8,605 nucleotides of DNA from JACDBD01 sp050743385 (GTDB lineage Bacteria; Actinomycetota; Acidimicrobiia; IMCC26256; JACDBD01): NCBI GenBank assembly GCA_050743385.1, contig JBOGFJ010000102.1, positions 1-8,605 of the forward strand, in the 5' to 3' direction. Position numbers and translations under genes: made by a program. The notes beneath the pieces were generated by a model. It saw only the letters and a program-made list of their open reading frames with translations, was not told the DNA's origin and did not search any database. Shown here piece after piece: positions 5,597 to 8,605 of this stretch. Positions within the stretch are counted from its first letter, which is position 1; the number at the start of each line of letters is the position of its first letter.

Positions 5597-6346
5597 CTTG
5601 CGCTTCTCCAGGAACGCGGCGAAGCCCTCCTGGGCATCGGGGCTCACACCCGAGCGGGCCATCACGTCGAGGGCGTACGCGTACGCGTCGCCTTGGGACA
5701 TGTCGATCTGGGCGTAGAACGTCTGCTTGCCGAGAGCCTTCGAGCCCACGCTCCCTCGGGTGGCACGCCGCAGCAGCTCGAGGGTGGCGTCGTCGAGCTC
5801 CGGCGCCGTGACGACGCGATTCACGAGCCCCCATTCGGCGGCGGTGCGGGCGTCGATCGTGTCGCCCGTCAGCGCCAGCTCGACGGCGCGCTTGCGCCCG
5901 ACATTGCGGCCGACGGCGACGAGCGGCGTGTGGCAGAACCACCCGCCCTTGCCACCCGGGGTCGCGAACCCGGCGGTGTCGGCGGCGACGGCAAGATCGG
6001 CGGTGGCGACGAGCTGGCAGCCGGCGGCGGTGGCGAGGCCGTGCACCCGCGCCACGACCGGTTGGGGGATCGTCTGGATCGTTGTCATCAGCTCGGTGCA
6101 CGCCTCCAGGACGAGGCGCACGGCGTCGAGATCGGCACCGGCGAGATCGGCAAAGTCGTGGCCGGCCGAGAAGACCGGGCCATTGGCGGCGAGGATGACA
6201 CCACGGTCGTCGCCCTCGCCGGCGGCGCGGAACGCGGCGGTGAGGTCGGTCATCAGCCCGAGCGACAACGCGTTGCGCCGCTCGGGTCGGTTCATCGTGA
6301 TCGTGGTGAAGCCCTCTTCCGACTTCACGATCACGCTGTCGTCCAC
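5576..6346 (-). CDS. Enoyl-CoA hydratase/isomerase family protein, ECHDC3-like
   Basis: This is a crotonase-fold acyl-CoA enzyme of 256 aa. Features are ITMNRPERRNALSLGLM (about 16-32), the oxyanion-hole strand FSAGHDFADL (59-68), the second oxyanion region HGLATAAGCQLVA (102-114), FATPGGKGGWFCHTP (127-141), and the C-terminal QEGFAAFLEKRKPRF typical of the family. The closest remembered relative is ECHDC3. Compared with classical hydratases, which have GGGCELA and QPE, the two catalytic glutamates are replaced by Gln111 and Gly131. Hydration of enoyl-CoA is therefore doubtful and the true reaction is unknown. Two GTG starts are possible, 6355 and 6346, and neither has a good ribosome site. 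I prefer 6346 because a TACCGT box lies 7 nt upstream, the leaderless spacing seen elsewhere in this window. The longer form would add three residues. It follows dnaB by about 30 nt on the same strand, so some co-transcription is possible. No metabolic neighbours indicate a pathway. Confidence 0.88.
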   Translation of the reverse strand: MDDSVIVKSEEGFTTITMNRPERRNALSLGLMTDLTAAFRAAGEGDDRGVILAANGPVFSAGHDFADLAGADLDAVRLVLEACTELMTTIQTIPQPVVARVHGLATAAGCQLVATADLAVAADTAGFATPGGKGGWFCHTPLVAVGRNVGRKRAVELALTGDTIDARTAAEWGLVNRVVTAPELDDATLELLRRATRGSVGSKALGKQTFYAQIDMSQGDAYAYALDVMARSGVSPDAQEGFAAFLEKRKPRFGTG

Positions 6347-6353
6347 GGAACCC

Positions 6354-6359
6354 ACGGTA
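6354..6359 (-). promoter_or_regulatory. -10-like box before the crotonase gene
   Basis: Minus-strand TACCGT fits TANNNT and ends 7 nt before the GTG at 6346. It overlaps the alternative GTG at 6355, so if it is real the shorter protein is made. It lies just after the dnaB stop. Confidence 0.3.
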
Positions 6360-6375
6360 GCGCCGTCGGCGAAGG

Positions 6376-7737
6376 TCAGTCCCTCGCCATGTTGGCGAAC
6401 TTGGTGAAGTGGTCGAGGAACGCCAGGCGGGTGTGGCCGGTGGGGCCGTTCCTGTGCTTGGCCACGATGATCTCGGCGGTACCGCGCTGGTCGGACTCCG
6501 GGTTGTACACCTCGTCCCGGTAGATGAACGCCACCACGTCGGCGTCCTGCTCGAGACCACCCGACTCACGCAGGTCGGCGAGCATGGGCCGCTTGTCTTG
6601 GCGATACTCGAGTTGACGGTTGAGCTGCGACAGCGCCATCACCGGGCAATCGAGCTCACGGGCGAGAATCTTCAATCCGCGCGACAGCTCCGACACCTCC
6701 ACCTGGCGGTTCTCCGCCCGGCGAACGCCGCTGCTCATGAGCTGGATGTAGTCGACCACGATCATCCCGAGGTCGCCGTGGCGGGCCTTGATCCGTCGCG
6801 CCTTGGCCCGCATCTCCATCACCGTGCAGTGGGGATTGTCGTCGATGAACAGCGGCGCCTCGGCGAGGCGACCGACGGCATGGCTGAGTCGGGTCCAGTC
6901 TCCCTCGGGGATGTTGCCGTTCCAGAGCTTGCGGGCGTCGACGCGCGCCTCGCCCGCGAGCAGACGCTTCGCGAGCTCGAGGTTGCCCATCTCCATCGAG
7001 AAGAACAGCGTCGGCCGCCGGCTCTCCATGGCGACGTTGGCGGCTGCACCCAGAGCGAAGCTCGTCTTTCCCATCCCCGGTCTCGCGGCGACGATCACGA
7101 GGTTCGATGGCTGGAGACCGAGCAGCAGGTCATCGAACTCGACGTAGCCGGTCGGCACTCCGGTCACGTCGCTGTCGCGCCCGTACATCGACTCGAGCTG
7201 GTCGAGGGTCGACTGCAGCGCGTCGGAGATGCCCGTGAGTGACTCCGCCACTCGACGCTCCGCGACCTCGAACACGAGCGATTCGGCGCGGTCGAGCGTC
7301 TCGGTGACGTCGTCGGGAGCTTCGTAGCCCATCTCGGCGATGTCGCCGGCGACGGCGATGAGCCGGCGCAGCAACGCGAGCTCACTGACGATGCCCGCGT
7401 AGTGCGCCGCGTTGGCGGACGCCGGCGTGCCCGCCTGAATGCGCAACAGCGTCGCCTTGCCGCCGAGCGCGTCGAGGAGCTCGGCCCGGCGGAGCTCCTC
7501 GGCGACCGTCACCGGGTCGACCGGCTCGCCCTGGCCGTAGAGCGCCATGACGGCCTCGTAGACATGACCGTGGGCAGGCTTGTAGAAGTCGGACGCGTCG
7601 ACCCGCGCCTCCACGGCGGCGGTGATCGCGTCGCGCGAGAGGAGCATCGCGCCGAGCAGCGACTCCTCCGCCTCGAGGTTGTGCGGCGGCACCCGGCCGG
7701 CGGAGCGGCGCCGCACGTCCTCGATCGACTGGACCAC
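6376..7737 (-). CDS. dnaB: Replicative DNA helicase DnaB
   Basis: DnaB is the hexameric 5'-3' helicase at the replication fork, loaded at the origin and working with primase. The 453-aa protein has the N-terminal DnaB domain (RVPPHNLEAEESLLGAML near residues 15-32), a linker rich in acidic and basic residues, and the RecA-like C-terminal domain. That domain shows Walker A ARPGMGKTS (218-226), the Walker B region MIVVDYIQLM (325-334), LSRGLKILARELDCPVMALS (351-370), LRESGGLEQDADVV (389-402) and the arginine-finger segment KHRNGPTG (427-434). No intein interrupts it. The GTG at 7737 is preferred because an AGGAGG lies exactly 7 nt upstream. The ATG at 7764 would add nine residues, partly encoded by that site, and has only a weak AGG before it. 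The gene follows rplI on the same strand, as in the conserved actinobacterial ribosomal-protein/dnaB cluster. The 284-nt gap before it suggests its own promoter or regulation. Confidence 0.96.
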   Translation of the reverse strand: MVQSIEDVRRRSAGRVPPHNLEAEESLLGAMLLSRDAITAAVEARVDASDFYKPAHGHVYEAVMALYGQGEPVDPVTVAEELRRAELLDALGGKATLLRIQAGTPASANAAHYAGIVSELALLRRLIAVAGDIAEMGYEAPDDVTETLDRAESLVFEVAERRVAESLTGISDALQSTLDQLESMYGRDSDVTGVPTGYVEFDDLLLGLQPSNLVIVAARPGMGKTSFALGAAANVAMESRRPTLFFSMEMGNLELAKRLLAGEARVDARKLWNGNIPEGDWTRLSHAVGRLAEAPLFIDDNPHCTVMEMRAKARRIKARHGDLGMIVVDYIQLMSSGVRRAENRQVEVSELSRGLKILARELDCPVMALSQLNRQLEYRQDKRPMLADLRESGGLEQDADVVAFIYRDEVYNPESDQRGTAEIIVAKHRNGPTGHTRLAFLDHFTKFANMARD

Positions 7738-7744
7738 GGCTACT

Positions 7745-7750
7745 CCTCCT
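7745..7750 (-). promoter_or_regulatory. Ribosome binding site fixing the dnaB start
   Basis: Minus-strand AGGAGG (continuing AGTA) is 7 nt before the GTG at 7737. It argues for that start over the ATG at 7764, which would place this site inside the coding region. Confidence 0.7.
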
Positions 7751-7817
7751 GTTGCGCCGTTCATGTACCGGAAACCTGCCCGTTACCGGACACGGCGAGG
7801 CATCGTCGCGTTTCGCC

Positions 7818-7862
7818 GTTGTGGATCACTAGTGGGAAAGCCCTGTGATTTCGTTGTGGATC
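7818..7862. repeat. Two direct copies of GTTGTGGATC with DnaA-box-like cores
   Basis: GTTGTGGATC occurs at 7818-7827 and 7853-7862, start points 35 nt apart. On the minus strand the first core reads TGATCCACA, which matches the classical DnaA box TTATCCACA at 8 of 9 positions. The second, AGATCCACA, matches at 7 of 9. They lie upstream of dnaB, where DnaA-dependent control would make sense. Binding is inferred only. Two imperfect boxes do not make an origin. Confidence 0.4.
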
Positions 7863-7875
7863 TCGGCTCTCGTCA

Positions 7876-7891
7876 TCCCCAGGGTTGGGGA
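7876..7891. repeat. Small perfect hairpin TCCCCA-GGGT-TGGGGA
   Basis: A 6-bp stem encloses a 4-nt loop, upstream of the dnaB start. No U-run follows on either strand, so it is not an intrinsic terminator. It might be an mRNA leader structure or a binding site. Confidence 0.35.
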
Positions 7892-8021
7892 GAACACTCC
7901 TGTTATCGCGCTCGGGTGTGACAGCTACGTCCCCGAACGTCAGGAAACGCGCCCAACGCCAGGTCAGGACGCAGGCCCGCGAGCGAGCCGGGGGGAGTGG
8001 TATGGGGGGAAGCGGCGCCGG

Positions 8022-8468
8022 CTACTCGGCGACGACATCGACGGCCAGAACGGCCTCGACGTCGGGATGGAGCCGCAGCGGCACCTCGACCGCGCCCAGC
8101 TCCTTGAGCGGCTCGCCCAGGCGAAGGGCGCGCCGGTCGATCTCGAAACCCGCCTGCGCGTGCAGAGCCGCAGCCACGTCGGCCGCGGTCACCGAACCGA
8201 AGAGCTTGCCGCCCTCGCCGGCGCGTGCCCTGATCTCGATACGGCGCCCGGTCAGTTGGTCGGCAACGCCCTGGGCCGCGTCGCGGTCACGGGCGTCGCG
8301 CGCGGCGCGGCTGCGTCGCATGGCGTCGGCCTGCTCGACGACGCCTTTGGTCGCGCGGATGGCGAGACCGCGAGGAACGAGGTAGTTGCGCGCGTAGCCG
8401 TCGGACACTTCGAGCAGGTCGCCCTTGTGCCCCAACGTCTCGACGTCGGTGCGCAGCACGATCTTCAC
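8022..8468 (-). CDS. rplI: 50S ribosomal protein L9
   Basis: L9 binds domain V of 23S rRNA near the base of the L1 stalk and helps maintain reading frame. The 148-aa length is normal. The family signature is intact at about 13-40 (GHKGDLLEVSDGYARNYLVP, then RGLAIRAT), followed by a long charged connecting helix (about 41-75, rich in Arg, Ala and Asp) and the C-terminal domain with EGGKLFGSVTAADVAAAL (about 84-101). The GTG at 8466-8468 is the start, supported by a GGAGG at 8476-8480 with 7-nt spacing, and gives the standard MKIVL N-terminus. It overlaps the stop of the preceding gene as GTGA, so it is co-translated in that operon. dnaB follows downstream after a long gap. Confidence 0.97.
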   Translation of the reverse strand: MKIVLRTDVETLGHKGDLLEVSDGYARNYLVPRGLAIRATKGVVEQADAMRRSRAARDARDRDAAQGVADQLTGRRIEIRARAGEGGKLFGSVTAADVAAALHAQAGFEIDRRALRLGEPLKELGAVEVPLRLHPDVEAVLAVDVVAE

Positions 8469-8605
8469 TCGCTGGCCTCCGGCTCCGACCCGGTCTGCGT
8501 CGGCGCCGCCGGCTCGGCGGCGGCGGGCGCTGCGGGCTCAGTGGGCGCAACCGCGTCCGGGGAGGCATCCGCGTCAGCGGAGGCAGCGGCGTCGGGCGGC
8601 GGGCC
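8465..8605 (-). CDS. 3' end of the gene before rplI: acidic Ala/Pro-rich tail (5' end outside window)
   Basis: The minus-strand frame that ends in TGA at 8465-8467 overlaps the rplI start by 4 nt and is open to the window edge. It gives 46 residues consisting largely of Ala, Pro, Glu and Asp and ending TGSEPEASE. Forty of the 46 codons end in G or C, consistent with coding use in this genome. The composition is that of a disordered acidic tail with no recognisable domain. By conserved order (rpsF, ssb, rpsR, rplI) one would expect rpsR or ssb here. S18 normally ends in a short basic tail, and SSB normally ends in an acidic tip close to DDDIPF, which is absent. The identity is therefore open: an extended ribosomal protein, an atypical SSB, or another gene. 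The tail alone cannot decide. Confidence 0.6.
   Translation of the reverse strand, partial: GPPPDAAASADADASPDAVAPTEPAAPAAAEPAAPTQTGSEPEASE

Larger units (their letters stand above)
7738..8021. other. Intergenic region between rplI and dnaB
   Basis: These 284 nt between the rplI stop and the preferred dnaB start hold no convincing gene. From the dnaB side they contain the AGGAGG site, two copies of GTTGTGGATC, a small perfect hairpin, and, nearest rplI, two G6 runs on the plus strand (7990-7995 and 8004-8009), which read as C-rich RNA on the transcribed strand. I could not find a convincing -10/-35 pair for dnaB or an intrinsic terminator for rplI. Confidence 0.6.

Noticed and set aside
6409..7242. 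Long plus-strand open frame opposite dnaB
   Set aside because: It lies wholly within dnaB, whose helicase motifs are unambiguous, and its translation has no domain-like pattern.
7829..7876. Possible 15-residue leader peptide (MTRAEIHNEITGLSH) on the minus strand before dnaB
   Set aside because: The ATG is partly inside the small hairpin, and the nearest AGGAG is about 20 nt away, too far for a ribosome site. There is no run of regulatory codons, so chance is the simpler explanation.
7990..8009. G-quadruplex on the plus strand
   Set aside because: There are only two long G runs separated by AGTGGTAT. Four separate runs with loops are not present, so a stable intramolecular quadruplex is doubtful.
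7738..8021. Replication origin in the rplI-dnaB gap
   Set aside because: There are only two or three imperfect DnaA-box-like sequences, no AT-rich unwinding region, and no dnaA, dnaN or rpmH nearby. The ribosomal-protein/dnaB cluster is often near oriC in actinobacteria but is not the origin itself.
1..8605. Mobile elements, CRISPR arrays, toxin-antitoxin or defence genes, tRNA or rRNA
   Set aside because: None is seen on either strand. Gene content, strand layout and codon use look like ordinary chromosome.

Overview
The window is GC-rich, gene-dense bacterial chromosome and most likely comes from an actinobacterium. The evidence is a NucS/EndoMS mismatch endonuclease, a TIGR03086-type member of the mycothiol-dependent maleylpyruvate isomerase/DinB superfamily, frequent GTG starts, four-base stop/start overlaps, and several starts with no Shine-Dalgarno sequence that sit 6-8 nt behind a TANNNT-like -10 box. 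Placement near Acidimicrobiia is only a guess. I see no rRNA, tRNA, CRISPR array, insertion sequence or phage gene, and nothing points to recent transfer. This is mostly core chromosome.

Left part, plus strand (1-3985). The window opens in the 3' end of what looks like a DHA2-type MFS exporter, followed by a TIGR03086 metal-binding protein. Next comes a compact molybdate operon. A small HTH-TOBE protein, the likely molybdate-responsive regulator, is followed by modA (binding lipoprotein), modB (permease) and modC (ATPase with its own TOBE domain). All three junctions are 4-nt GTGA or ATGA overlaps, so translation is probably coupled. The operon starts behind a -10-like box with leaderless spacing. 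A 6-5-6 inverted repeat lies where a -35 element would be, which makes it a candidate operator.

Middle (3986-5532). Two minus-strand membrane protein genes of unknown function (an 84-aa two-helix protein and a 173-aa DUF2269-like four-helix protein) lie convergent to modC. The larger one is divergent from nucS across a 73-nt gap that has promoter-like sequences in both directions.

Right part, minus strand (5533-8605). Read in transcription order this is the 3' end of an unidentified gene with an acidic Ala/Pro-rich tail, rplI (ribosomal protein L9), a 284-nt intergenic region with DnaA-box-like repeats and a hairpin, dnaB (replicative helicase), and an ECHDC3-like crotonase. The rplI-dnaB order matches the conserved actinobacterial rpsF-ssb-rpsR-rplI-dnaB cluster.

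I found no convincing new multi-gene system. The observations most worth following up are the putative autoregulated leaderless mod promoter, the recurring leaderless promoter geometry, the crotonase lacking both hydratase glutamates, the repeats upstream of dnaB, and the acidic tail of the gene before rplI.
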